Below, piece by piece: positions 7,910 to 15,710 of a DNA stretch of 34,867 nt (the stretch's first letter is position 1; every line of letters begins with the position of its first letter). This stretch comes from an alpha proteobacterium AAP81b (lineage in GTDB: Bacteria > Pseudomonadota > Alphaproteobacteria > Sphingomonadales > Sphingomonadaceae): positions 1 through 34,867 of the forward strand of contig LJHX01000026.1 in NCBI GenBank assembly GCA_001295935.1, written 5' to 3'. The position numbers were made by a program, and so were the translations under genes. Below the pieces are notes generated by a model. That model searched no databases. It saw nothing but the letters and a program-made list of their open reading frames with translations, and was not told the origin of the DNA.

Positions 7910-10423
7910 GTGACAGATCCTGATCCAATGCAAGCGATCGTGCATGATATATTCGACAGCGCTGAAGCCCCATTAAGGGATGCTATTGAAAGATCTCGTA
8001 GTGCGGAACCAATATTCGTAGTCGGGAACTCCCTAACGCGCATCGCCTCGGACTGCGGCGCACGCTACCTCGGATTGGGTAACGGCAACGACGTCTCGTG
8101 GAGCTGGCTTGTCGAGAAGCTTCTAACAGACGCTGGCGTTAAGAGCTCTGTGATCTCGTTCATGCGGGAAGGCTTCACTAACGCAGAAATGATCGCAACA
8201 GCGGTGGATCGGCTCGAGCTGATAGATAAAAAACGCGCCGAGGACGCTTTTAGCAAATTCTGCTTTGAATTGAACCGAACTCAACCGCTATTGATGCACA
8301 AAGTTCTGCCTCGCCTCGCGACTGTATGGACAACTAATTATGACAACTTGTTTGCGAAAGACATTTCCGACGCAAAGGTACTATATCCGGTACCGGATGA
8401 TCCGATCCTAACCGGAAGGGTGCTGCATTTGCATGGACGCTATGGCCAATCCGGTGGCGCCGGCAAGTTGGCCGACGTGGTCCTGACCAGCGGAAACTAT
8501 CATGCGCTGAGCCGGCCGGATGACAAACTGCGTGATGCGATCGATACGCTCATGACCCATGCACGCGACCGTGTAGTGATCATCATCGGCCTCTCGTTCG
8601 GGATAGAAGAAAGCCTGCTTCAGAAGCTGCTCGGCGACAGCGCCGCACCTGCCGTCGTCATCGAGATAGCCGAACCGCTCGCTCCGCTTCACCGCTACGA
8701 ATTGCGGTTGGGCGGCCGACCCGTTGCTCTGATTCGAGGTTCCCTAGGTGCTTGTGCCGCACCGTGGCGCCGCTTGTCATTCATCACGCACGCCATAGCA
8801 GCGTTTTGGGAGCGTGCTGGGCTGGGAGGGCCATCGCTAAACTCTGAGCTGGACCTGGCCCTTGCCGCGCCGAGCAAGATGGTTGAGAGCAAGTTTCCTG
8901 TGAAACTGCGCCGTGCCGGACCAGTTGCGAGCCGGATCGTCGTATTCGGATCGATCGGCTGGAACACTGTCTGTGGGGTCGAAACGTTTCTCGCTGAGGA
9001 ACGGTTTTTCGATCCCGTAAAGGGGTCGTTATTTCCACAAGATGTGCAGCTACTTCTACCTAATCAGGAGCGATTCGCGCCCCGTATTGTGGAGGAGATG
9101 GGCGGGCAGGGAGGGGCCACCGTACTCGCACTTGATGCACTTGGTGTTTCCAGCTCAATTGTATCGGTAGTCGGTGAGGATGATGCTGGGTTCCGGATTT
9201 TAGAACGACTGCGAAAGAGCGATTGGATCAATTTCGAAGGAGTGCGACAACTCTCCTATCGCACCGACCCACCGATCGCTCGGACGCTTACAACTACGTG
9301 CCTTAGCTTCTTCGATGTTCGCCAAGGCATCAATACAGTGCTAGGCGAGGGAATCGACATACGAAGCGCCTTGCCCGCAGCGCCGCCATCAGTGATAGGG
9401 GCCGACGCGCCAGACTGGGCGCGGTGGCGCCGGTTAATTGAACTCGACAATACCGAAATTGTTTATCTGTGCGGCAGCGCTGCCGCGACTGTCACCGGGT
9501 GGATTGCCGAACGGCGCGTGATTGAACCGGATTTTCTTGCGAAAAAGCTTTTCGTCATGGATACCGGCACAGCAGGTCTCGCAATTGGTGCGCAGGATTA
9601 TGTGTTGGCCGCCGGGGGGTGCGTGATAGCCTCCGCCCTTGCCGCCTTACAGCGGTCGAAGCCGGCGCTGCCGGCACGTAAACGGATGAAGCCTACTCGC
9701 TATGATCCCGCGCTTCGCTATTCCGGGGACAAGTGGTTTAGCGAGGTCTGGCAAGAAGCCGAGATGAAGGACGAACGCGCGCGCGTTCTCCAGCTATACG
9801 CACTCATGACGGACATCGCCGCCGATATGTACCGAATACGTCCCGTTTCACTTGATGCTGGCAATGGCAGCTTTATCGTAACGCTTGGCGGGTACGGCAT
9901 GCTCGCAATTACAAGCGGGCAGCCTTTCTGGGTAATCGAAACAGGCATGCATGATGGAATACGTGGACGAGGGCGCGGCTTATCAAAGGCAGTGCCGCTT
10001 TCAGATGTACGCAATGCGCTGGGATGCGGAGATTCCGCGCGCGCCGCGTTCACAGCAGCACTGCTCGGCCAGGGCTGTGTACAGCCTGCCGCGATTCCGC
10101 GTGAGGCGCTAAAAAGGGCCATTGCGGCAGCATGTTTTGTGGGGACGCTCAAAATAAAATACTTCAAATATGAGCATTTTCTTTCGGTACTCACTTCTTT
10201 GAACGATCATATACATGAGCCGGCCGACAAAGGAACGAATCTCTACTCTTTTGGCGCCGGGAACAGCGAACTTCCCGAATCTGCCAAAATGACATTTCGC
10301 GTGATCGAAGGGGAAGAGGTCATTTCTCTTGCTGCACTTTGCATCGCCGACCTGCGCAAGCTTCTGCGCGGGCGAAAGGTCTGGGAGACGGAGGTCAGAG
10401 CTTGGCAAAACGCTCGGACGTAA
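7910..10423 (+). CDS. SIR2-like / PfkB-like fusion protein, candidate defence effector
   Basis: An 837-residue protein with two recognisable parts. Residues 34-300 resemble the SIR2-like NAD-consuming domain of anti-phage systems: VVGNSLTR (37-44) in place of the usual GAGxS loop, TTNYDN with Asn143, RVLHLHG with His175, and VLTSGNYHAL. Asn and His are the catalytic pair in characterised SIR2 defence proteins. Residues 343 to about 755 resemble a PfkB/ribokinase fold: RIVVFGSIGWNTV, GGQGGATVLALDALG (398-412), VVGEDDAG (420-427), VTLGGYG, and NALGCGDSARAAF with catalytic-type Asp708. An extra segment of about 70 residues lies before VTLGGYG, and about 80 unassigned residues follow the kinase part. 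The GTG start is supported by AGGA 8 bases upstream. The gene is A/T-richer than its neighbours and stands alone. Function inferred: a nucleoside or sugar sensor or kinase controlling NAD+ depletion. Confidence 0.75.
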   Translation: MTDPDPMQAIVHDIFDSAEAPLRDAIERSRSAEPIFVVGNSLTRIASDCGARYLGLGNGNDVSWSWLVEKLLTDAGVKSSVISFMREGFTNAEMIATAVDRLELIDKKRAEDAFSKFCFELNRTQPLLMHKVLPRLATVWTTNYDNLFAKDISDAKVLYPVPDDPILTGRVLHLHGRYGQSGGAGKLADVVLTSGNYHALSRPDDKLRDAIDTLMTHARDRVVIIIGLSFGIEESLLQKLLGDSAAPAVVIEIAEPLAPLHRYELRLGGRPVALIRGSLGACAAPWRRLSFITHAIAAFWERAGLGGPSLNSELDLALAAPSKMVESKFPVKLRRAGPVASRIVVFGSIGWNTVCGVETFLAEERFFDPVKGSLFPQDVQLLLPNQERFAPRIVEEMGGQGGATVLALDALGVSSSIVSVVGEDDAGFRILERLRKSDWINFEGVRQLSYRTDPPIARTLTTTCLSFFDVRQGINTVLGEGIDIRSALPAAPPSVIGADAPDWARWRRLIELDNTEIVYLCGSAAATVTGWIAERRVIEPDFLAKKLFVMDTGTAGLAIGAQDYVLAAGGCVIASALAALQRSKPALPARKRMKPTRYDPALRYSGDKWFSEVWQEAEMKDERARVLQLYALMTDIAADMYRIRPVSLDAGNGSFIVTLGGYGMLAITSGQPFWVIETGMHDGIRGRGRGLSKAVPLSDVRNALGCGDSARAAFTAALLGQGCVQPAAIPREALKRAIAAACFVGTLKIKYFKYEHFLSVLTSLNDHIHEPADKGTNLYSFGAGNSELPESAKMTFRVIEGEEVISLAALCIADLRKLLRGRKVWETEVRAWQNART

Positions 10424-10687
10424 GCCGGCATCCCGATATTCCGCTTTGTTCCCAGCAGCGCGAAAAAGCCGATATTCGACGATCAGAGATTTAAACAGTT
10501 TTATAGATGGGCGAGCTTGGGTCTACACGACACAATATCTGCGCGCCATTCTTGCAATACCGAGACACGTAATCACAATAAGTCTTACAATAAGAAATGG
10601 ACGTAACTACCGGATATCGTCACAAGATGCGGCGTTTGCTAGCAATGCTCTATAGACTTGGCAAGCGCGCTATTCGAGTTAGATAAA
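10424..10687. other. A/T-rich gene-free stretch after the SIR2-PfkB gene
   Basis: No gene could be supported here. Composition is like the preceding accessory gene and unlike the GC-rich MATE gene that follows, so the stretch probably belongs to the inserted segment. The change to host-like composition occurs near 10700, inside the 3' end of the MATE gene. No tRNA, integrase remnant or clear direct repeat was seen. Confidence 0.4.
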
Positions 10688-12004
10688 TTAGACTTTTGGT
10701 TTTTGTTCCTCACCCGAACCCCCGCCGCAGCACCCCTGCAGCGCTACCAACTGCCCCCCAGCCCGCGCGCAGACGAACGCCGTCAGTGCCAGCCACAGGC
10801 CGTCGGCGTCCGCCGCCAGCGCCAGCAGCGGCAGGTAGAGCGCCAGCGCCGCCGCCATGGTGAGCAGCATGGCGCGGGTCCAGCCGGCGCCGATGAAGGC
10901 GCCGTCGAGGACATAGGCGGTCACCCCCGCCACCGGCGCCAGCAGCGCCCAGCCATAAAGGCCGGCGACCGCGGCGATAACGGCGGGATCGCGGCTGAAG
11001 CCGGCGACGATCGCATCGCCGGCAAGCCAATGGCCGGCGCTGATCGCCAGCGCCGTCGCCATTCCCAGCAGGAGGCAGGTGCGCACCACGCCGGTGAAGC
11101 GCCGGCGATCACGTGCGCCGGCGGCTTCGGCGCAGAGCACTTGCGCGGCGCTCTCATAGCCATCGAGCAGCAGCGCCGAGAGCGCGAAGAGCTGGTAGAT
11201 CACCGCATTGGCGGCAAGCGTCACCGGCCCGGCATCGGCGCCGGCGCGGGTCAGCGCCAGGATCGCCGCGGTCAGCAGCAGCGTGCGCAGGAACAGGTCG
11301 CGGTTCATGCTGAACAGCCGCAGCAGCGCCGGCCGCGCCCAGGTCGCAGCGTCGCGCGCCGCCGCCGCCAGCGCGGCGCGCGTGCAGCGATCGAGCGCGA
11401 CGGCGGCGAGCGCGGCGAGGCGCACCCCCTCGGATACAAGCGTCGCGATGCCGACTCCGGCGACGCCCCAGCCCAAGCCGAGCACCAGCCCCACATCGAG
11501 CCCGACATGGACGATGTTGGCGGCGATTTCGATGGCGAGCACCGCACGCACCCGCCGCTGGCCGATGAGCGCGCCCGCCAGCACCGCGCCGAGCAGCCAG
11601 AACGCCCCGCCGGCATAGCGCCAGGCGACATAGGCGCTCGCTGCCTTCGCCAGAGCGCCCGTGCCACCGAGCAGATCGATCCCGGCCGGCACCAGCCAGA
11701 CCCCCGCCGCCAGCAGCGCCACCGCGATGCCGCCGGCGAGCGCCAGCGCGCGTGCCAGCACCGGCGCCGCCGATTCGCCGCCGCCGATCGCCGTCGCGGT
11801 CAGCGCTACCGTCCCCATGCGCAGGAAGTTGAACGCCGCCAGCAGCCCGAGCATCAGCTTGGCGCCGAGCTCGACCGCCGCCTGCGGCAGCGCGCTGCCG
11901 GCCTGGCCGATCACCCAGATATCGGCGAGGCCGAACAGCGCCGTCGCGGCATTGGTGAGCATCGCCGGCACGGCGATGGCGAGGATGGCGCGTGCGTGTT
12001 TCAC
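10688..12004 (-). CDS. MATE-family efflux transporter (DinF-like)
   Basis: A 438-residue inner-membrane protein with about twelve hydrophobic helices in two similar halves. The N-terminal AILAIAVPAMLTNAATALFGLADIWVIG and the later GVAGVGIATLVSEG are typical of DinF-like MATE exporters, which extrude cationic compounds using an H+ or Na+ gradient. The GTG at 12004 is the most plausible start: it gives a short cytoplasmic lead and leaves 65 bases to the divergent nitroreductase gene, but it lacks a well-spaced Shine-Dalgarno. The C-terminal tail (CCGGGSGEEQKPKV) is unusual and lies where composition changes to the A/T-rich accessory segment, so the last residues may be altered by insertion. The substrate is unknown. 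Confidence 0.88.
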   Translation of the reverse strand: MKHARAILAIAVPAMLTNAATALFGLADIWVIGQAGSALPQAAVELGAKLMLGLLAAFNFLRMGTVALTATAIGGGESAAPVLARALALAGGIAVALLAAGVWLVPAGIDLLGGTGALAKAASAYVAWRYAGGAFWLLGAVLAGALIGQRRVRAVLAIEIAANIVHVGLDVGLVLGLGWGVAGVGIATLVSEGVRLAALAAVALDRCTRAALAAAARDAATWARPALLRLFSMNRDLFLRTLLLTAAILALTRAGADAGPVTLAANAVIYQLFALSALLLDGYESAAQVLCAEAAGARDRRRFTGVVRTCLLLGMATALAISAGHWLAGDAIVAGFSRDPAVIAAVAGLYGWALLAPVAGVTAYVLDGAFIGAGWTRAMLLTMAAALALYLPLLALAADADGLWLALTAFVCARAGGQLVALQGCCGGGSGEEQKPKV

Positions 12005-12069
12005 CCTGGCGTTGCTGCGAGCGCGCCGCACGATTGGCAAGCAGGCGCGCGCCCCGCTATGCCGCCGCA

Positions 12070-12645
12070 ATGGACGCTTTCAACAATCTCACCACGCCGG
12101 CGACGCTGCTCGCCACCCGCCGCTCGGGCAAGGCGCGCGACATGGTCGCCCCCGGCCCCGATGCGGCGCAGCTCACCGCCATCCTCGTCGCCGCGGCGCG
12201 CGTGCCCGATCACGGCAAGCTGGCGCCGTGGCGCTTCGTCGTCATCGATGATCGCGCCGCCTTCGCCGACCTGCTCGATTCGGCCTATCGCGCCCAGAAG
12301 CCCGACCCCGGCCGGCTCGAACTCGAGGCCAACGCCGCCTTCGCCGCCCAGGCGCCGTGCCTTGTCGTCGTGCTGTCGCGCGTCGATCCCGTGAGCCACA
12401 TCCCCGCCTGGGAACAACAGCTTTCGGCGGGCGCGGCGATCATGCAGCTGCTCAATGCCGCCCATGCCGCGGGCTTCGTCGGCAATTGGCTGACCGGCTG
12501 GGCGGCCTATTCCGACGCGGTGATCGCCGCGCTGGGGCAGCCGGGCGACCGTATCGTCGGCTTCGTCTTCCTCGGTAGCCAGTCGCGCGCGCTCGACGAA
12601 CGCCCGCGGCCCGAGCTGGCGGCAGTGGTCAGCCACTGGCCCTGA
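12070..12645 (+). CDS. Nitroreductase-family protein (YdjA-like)
   Basis: A 191-residue FMN-dependent nitroreductase-family protein. The early RRSGKARDMVAPGPDAAQL and ILVAAARVPDHGKLAPWRFVVI are characteristic of the short YdjA-like group, in which the Arg/Ser residues near position 17-20 and the P-H-x-K-L-x-P-W-R-F segment contact FMN. LSAGAAIMQLLNAAHAAGFVGNW and GFVFLGSQ are further family landmarks. It probably reduces nitro or quinone compounds with NAD(P)H; the physiological substrate is unknown. Transcribed divergently from the MATE exporter. The start at 12070 fits the usual family N-terminus. Confidence 0.88.
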   Translation: MDAFNNLTTPATLLATRRSGKARDMVAPGPDAAQLTAILVAAARVPDHGKLAPWRFVVIDDRAAFADLLDSAYRAQKPDPGRLELEANAAFAAQAPCLVVVLSRVDPVSHIPAWEQQLSAGAAIMQLLNAAHAAGFVGNWLTGWAAYSDAVIAALGQPGDRIVGFVFLGSQSRALDERPRPELAAVVSHWP

Positions 12646-12671
12646 GAGGCTTCGCTGACCCGCAACACCCC

Positions 12672-12740
12672 GCTCATGCCGAGCGAAGTCGAGGCACGCG
12701 CCCGAGGTCCGAAAATGCCTCGACTTCGCTCGGCATGAGC
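12672..12740. repeat. Long palindromic intergenic repeat, copy 1
   Basis: Two perfect 25-base inverted arms, 12672-12696 and 12716-12740, flank a 19-base loop. Each arm contains GAGCGAAGTCGAGGCA or its complement. The same left arm recurs exactly at 34819-34843. It lies between the nitroreductase gene and the convergent DUF2807 gene, so it could also act as a bidirectional terminator. It resembles the dispersed REP-like repeats common in sphingomonads. Confidence 0.85.
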
Positions 12741-12777
12741 GACTTCAAGTTCGTTCAAACCCGATCCGTCCCCTCAC

Positions 12778-13482
12778 TCACCCGCAGCTGATATCGCCGC
12801 TGCCCATCTTGCGCGTCGTGCACTTGGCGCCGCCGGTGATGACGATATCGCCGGAGCCCATCAGATTGGCGCTGGCGGTCTGGCGCGCCGTTACCCGCAC
12901 GTCACCTGAGCCCATGACGCTGACATCGGCCGAATTGCAGACGAGCTTGTCGAGGATGAGATCGCCGCTGCCGGCGACCGACAGCGTCGCGGCGTCGCAG
13001 CGTCCGGCGGCGGTCAGATTGCCCGAGCCGGTGATGCTGAGCGTCGGCCGCGACGAGTCGAGCCGGGCGATGCTGAGATCGCCCGACCCCGTCACCTTGG
13101 CACCGAACGCCGCGCCGCTGCCGCGATCGGCGGTGACATTGCCCGAACCGGTCAGCTCGATCCCGGCCAGCGCCGGCATGGTGACGCGGATCCGCACATC
13201 GTCGCCGCTGCTCCACGAAAGGTTCATCCCGCGCTTGTGGCCGATGCGCAGCGTGTTGCCCTCGACGCGGATGTCGAGGCGGTCGAGGCGCGCCTGCGGC
13301 CCCGTAGCGGTGACCGACGGCGCGCCGCCGGTGACGATGGTGACGTCTTCCGATCCCGTCGCCTCGACACGGTCGAAGCCCGTCGCCGGAAAGCCGCGTT
13401 CGGCGGCGCTGGCAACGAAGTGCGAGGCGCCATAGCCGAGGGTGGCGATGGCAAGCAGGGCAAAGCCGAAGGGGCGCTTCAT
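12778..13482 (-). CDS. Secreted DUF2807 (head GIN domain) protein
   Basis: A 234-residue exported protein. The N-terminus (MKRPFGFALLAIATLGYGAS) is a signal peptide. The mature part is a beta-helix-like repeat of short strands ending in TGSGN/TGSGD: ELTGSGNVT, KVTGSGDLS, SITGSGNLT, SVAGSGDLI, SVMGSGDVR, NLMGSGDIV, KMGSGDI. This is the pattern of the head-GIN/DUF2807 family. Cysteines occur near residues 162, 182, 220 and 233 and might form disulfides. The function of the family is not established; surface or envelope-stress roles are guesses. The gene has its own promoter with an overlapping inverted repeat. Confidence 0.88.
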   Translation of the reverse strand: MKRPFGFALLAIATLGYGASHFVASAAERGFPATGFDRVEATGSEDVTIVTGGAPSVTATGPQARLDRLDIRVEGNTLRIGHKRGMNLSWSSGDDVRIRVTMPALAGIELTGSGNVTADRGSGAAFGAKVTGSGDLSIARLDSSRPTLSITGSGNLTAAGRCDAATLSVAGSGDLILDKLVCNSADVSVMGSGDVRVTARQTASANLMGSGDIVITGGAKCTTRKMGSGDISCG

Positions 13483-13499
13483 CGGGGGAACTCCGGATT

Positions 13500-13538
13500 G
13501 TGTATTGATATCCTAATACACGCTGGCGCGACACGCAA
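13500..13538 (-). promoter_or_regulatory. Promoter with operator-like palindrome before the DUF2807 gene
   Basis: On the minus strand, TTGCGT (13538-13533) and TAGGAT (13515-13510) are spaced by 17 bases. A perfect inverted repeat GTGTATT-N8-AATACAC (13500-13521) overlaps the -10. Such TGTATT/AATACA palindromes are common operators of GntR- or PadR-type repressors. No such regulator gene is present in the window, so the repressor would act in trans. Confidence 0.5.
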
Positions 13539-13544
13539 GCGCGA

Positions 13545-14105
13545 TCACCCCCGCTGCGCCGCCGCCGCGACGCGCGACGTCAGGCCCTCGAGGCGCAGGA
13601 TGTTGAGCTCGATGACGAAGAAACACAGGATCCACAGGCCTGCATCGAAGAAATCGAGCAGGCTGCCGCGCCATCCCCAGATCGCCGCCCAGACGAAGGT
13701 CAGCGTGTAGAGCAGCGACTTCGCCGCCGATCGCCAGCGAAAGCCGCGGCTGCCGCCCTCGACCGGCGCGAGGATATCGATCCAGATCATCACCGAAATC
13801 GCCAGCCAGGTGACGCTGTTGGCAATCTCGATGCTGTCGCGCTGCGCGATATAATGCGCCAGTGCATAGAGCGCGCAGGCATAGCCGGTCAGCTCGACCG
13901 CCAGCGGCGCCGGCCGCAGCACCGTCTGCACGGCGCCGCGGCGCAGCAATCGTGTTTCATATTCGAACACGCCGAGCAGCAGCAGCCAGCCGAGCTGGTC
14001 GATGGCGCGGTGCGGCTCGGGGTCGACGATCAGGAAGGTGCCGACATTGGCGACGAGGAGCGCGTAGAGGATTGTCTTGAAGACGAGCAATCCTCGCGCC
14101 GCCAT
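13545..14105 (-). CDS. Multi-pass membrane protein of unknown function
   Basis: A 186-residue protein with about four or five hydrophobic segments (near residues 8-28, 37-47, 68-90, 98-115 and 150-165) and no enzyme motif that I recognise. LGWLLLLGVFEYETRLL and WLAISVMIWIDILAP are the most distinctive parts. It starts 6 bases after the carD stop codon on the same strand, so it is probably co-transcribed with carD. The sequence offers no role. Alpha-helical membrane topology is the only firm statement. Confidence 0.8.
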   Translation of the reverse strand: MAARGLLVFKTILYALLVANVGTFLIVDPEPHRAIDQLGWLLLLGVFEYETRLLRRGAVQTVLRPAPLAVELTGYACALYALAHYIAQRDSIEIANSVTWLAISVMIWIDILAPVEGGSRGFRWRSAAKSLLYTLTFVWAAIWGWRGSLLDFFDAGLWILCFFVIELNILRLEGLTSRVAAAAQRG

Positions 14106-14110
14106 CGTCG

Positions 14111-14614
14111 TCAGGCGGCCTTCAAGACCTGCTCGATCTTCTGCTGGGCGGCGGGCTCGTCGATGTTTTCCATCGCGGCGAGCTCGCGCGCCAGCCGGCC
14201 GATCGCCGCCTCATAGATCTGGCGCTCGGAATAGCTCTGCTCGGGCTGATCCTCGGCGCGGTGGAGATCACGCACCACCTCGGCGATCGAGACGAGATCG
14301 CCCGAGTTGATCTTGGCTTCATATTCCTGGGCGCGGCGCGACCACATGGTGCGCTTGATGCGCGGCTTGCCCTTGAGCGTGGTCAGCGCCTCATTGAGAG
14401 TCGCCTGGCTCGACAGCTTGCGCATGCCGACGCTTTCGGCCTTGTTGGTCGGCACGCGCAGCGTCATCCGTTCCTTTTCGAAGCGCAGCACGAACAGTTC
14501 GAGGACCGTTCCGGCGATTTCCGAGCGCTGGAGTTCGACGACGCGGCCGACGCCGTGCTTGGGATAGACGACATAATCGCCGACTTCGAAACTGAGCGGC
14601 TTGGCAACGACCAT
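14111..14614 (-). CDS. carD: CarD/CdnL-family RNA polymerase-binding regulator
   Basis: A 167-residue CarD/CdnL homologue. Residues 8-70 are the RNA-polymerase-interacting Tudor-like domain (FEVGDYVVYPKHGVGRVVELQ and VLELFVLRFEKERMTLRVP). The C-terminal half is the DNA-binding helical domain, with IKRTMWSRRAQEYEAKINSGD as its signature and the conserved Trp that wedges the promoter minor groove. Known members bind the RNA polymerase beta subunit and stabilise open complexes at rRNA and growth-related promoters. The ATG at 14614 follows AAGGA with 7 bases spacing; upstream in-frame codons would add an unrelated basic leader. It sits downstream of fdxA, an arrangement seen in other alphaproteobacteria. 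Confidence 0.93.
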   Translation of the reverse strand: MVVAKPLSFEVGDYVVYPKHGVGRVVELQRSEIAGTVLELFVLRFEKERMTLRVPTNKAESVGMRKLSSQATLNEALTTLKGKPRIKRTMWSRRAQEYEAKINSGDLVSIAEVVRDLHRAEDQPEQSYSERQIYEAAIGRLARELAAMENIDEPAAQQKIEQVLKAA

Positions 14615-14943
14615 CGGTTTTTCCTTATCCTGGCCGATGCCGCGGAATGCGCGTTCTGCCCCGCGACACACAGCGGGTGGCAGCCTCACGACATCGGCAT
14701 CGGGCAACCTGCCTTCTTGGTGACCCTTGGTACGGCCGTCGGCCCGGCAGGAGGGCGAATGGCGGCGCGACCGGCGAAACCGCGACGGCGGCACGAAGCC
14801 ACCGTCACCCGAATGTCATAGCAGGATTATTGCCGGAATTCTACTCCCGCGCGCATGACGTCGGCGCAACTCGTCGTTGCCGCGACGATCGGGCGCCAGA
14901 AATACCGGCGGCACGGCGACACGGCGCCGCGCCAAAGCCGGGC
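14615..14943. other. Gene-free spacer between carD and fdxA
   Basis: No gene was supported on either strand. It must hold the carD promoter, but no -35/-10 pair is convincing; only A/T-rich pockets around 14820-14845 stand out. GC-rich inverted stretches at about 14910-14943 could serve fdxA termination. Confidence 0.4.
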
Positions 14944-15282
14944 TCAGCCGCCGGTGCCGGGATTCGCGGTGAAATATTTGTCGAACTTGCCTTCCTCGCC
15001 CTTGTGCGAATCGGCGTCATCGGGGGTCGCGCCCTTGACGGTGATGTTGGGCCATTGCGCCGAGAAGGTGGCGTTCATTTCCATCCACTTCTCGAGCCCG
15101 CCCTCGGTGTCGGGCAAGATCGCCTCGGCGGGGCATTCGGGCTCGCAGACGCCGCAATCGATGCATTCATTGGGGTTGATGACGACCATGTTCTCGCCCT
15201 CGTAGAAGCAATCCACCGGGCAGACTTCGACACAGTCCATATACTTGCACTTGATGCAGGCTTCAGTGACGACGTACGCCAT
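14944..15282 (-). CDS. fdxA: 7Fe ferredoxin FdxA
   Basis: A 112-residue seven-iron ferredoxin. The cysteines match the family: Cys9, Cys17 and Cys50 for the [3Fe-4S] cluster, and Cys21, Cys40, Cys43 and Cys46 for the [4Fe-4S] cluster (CxxCxxxxCxxxCP and [13 protein letters not shown]). The long C-terminal part ([20 protein letters not shown]) is typical of FdxA of alphaproteobacteria. It is a cytoplasmic electron carrier; the redox partners are not evident. GGGGGAGAA precedes the ATG with correct spacing. It follows the S4-domain and helicase genes on the same strand. Confidence 0.95.
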   Translation of the reverse strand: MAYVVTEACIKCKYMDCVEVCPVDCFYEGENMVVINPNECIDCGVCEPECPAEAILPDTEGGLEKWMEMNATFSAQWPNITVKGATPDDADSHKGEEGKFDKYFTANPGTGG

Positions 15283-15386
15283 CGGTTCTCCCCCGGGGCC
15301 GCCCCCGAATGCTTGCGTTTGCGCCGGCGCGGACGCCGGCGGGTCGAAAGCCGCTGCTAGACCGGCGCTTGACCGGTCGTCAATGC

Positions 15387-15707
15387 TCAGGCGAAGGCGT
15401 GGTCGCTTTCGGTGGCGTAATGGTCATCCTGAGCACCCGACTGGGTCAGATGGGTGTAGAGGTGCCGCGCCACCTCATACGGCCCGCGCGCTTCGGCGAT
15501 GCCCTCGACGCGGACGACGATCAGTTCGTCGCCGCGCGGGAAGCTCACCACCGATCCGGCGCGCACCTGCGCCGAGGCACGGTCGACGACCCGCCCATCG
15601 ACGCGCAATCGTCGGCTTTCGCAAAGGTCCTGGGCCTGGGAACGTGATTTGGCGAGCCGCGCAAACCACAACCATTTGTCGAGCCGAAGCCCTGCCCCGT
15701 AGACCAA
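15387..15707 (-). CDS. S4-domain RNA-binding protein (Hsp15-like)
   Basis: A 106-residue protein that opens with an S4 RNA-binding domain ([20 protein letters not shown], then [22 protein letters not shown]). This matches the Hsp15/HslR group, which binds stalled 50S subunits carrying nascent chains. The remaining 40 residues are a polar tail. The start is TTG at 15707, 3 bases past the helicase stop codon, with AGGCAGG upstream inside the helicase gene, so translation is probably coupled to the helicase. The family pattern would also allow a start a few codons later. Confidence 0.85.
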   Translation of the reverse strand: MVYGAGLRLDKWLWFARLAKSRSQAQDLCESRRLRVDGRVVDRASAQVRAGSVVSFPRGDELIVVRVEGIAEARGPYEVARHLYTHLTQSGAQDDHYATESDHAFA

Positions 15708-15710
15708 GCG

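Noticed and set aside
10329-10655. 108-codon plus-strand frame overlapping the end of the SIR2-PfkB gene
   Set aside because: No ribosome-binding site, no recognised motif, and one third of it lies inside the upstream gene in another frame. It is probably chance.
10424-10687. Possible attachment site or tRNA remnant beside the accessory gene
   Set aside because: No cloverleaf-like sequence and no direct repeat shared with the other edge near 7850 could be found by eye.
12672-12740. Possible CRISPR unit or transposon end
   Set aside because: There is only one palindrome here, no regularly spaced repeats or spacers, no cas gene, and no open frame between the arms.
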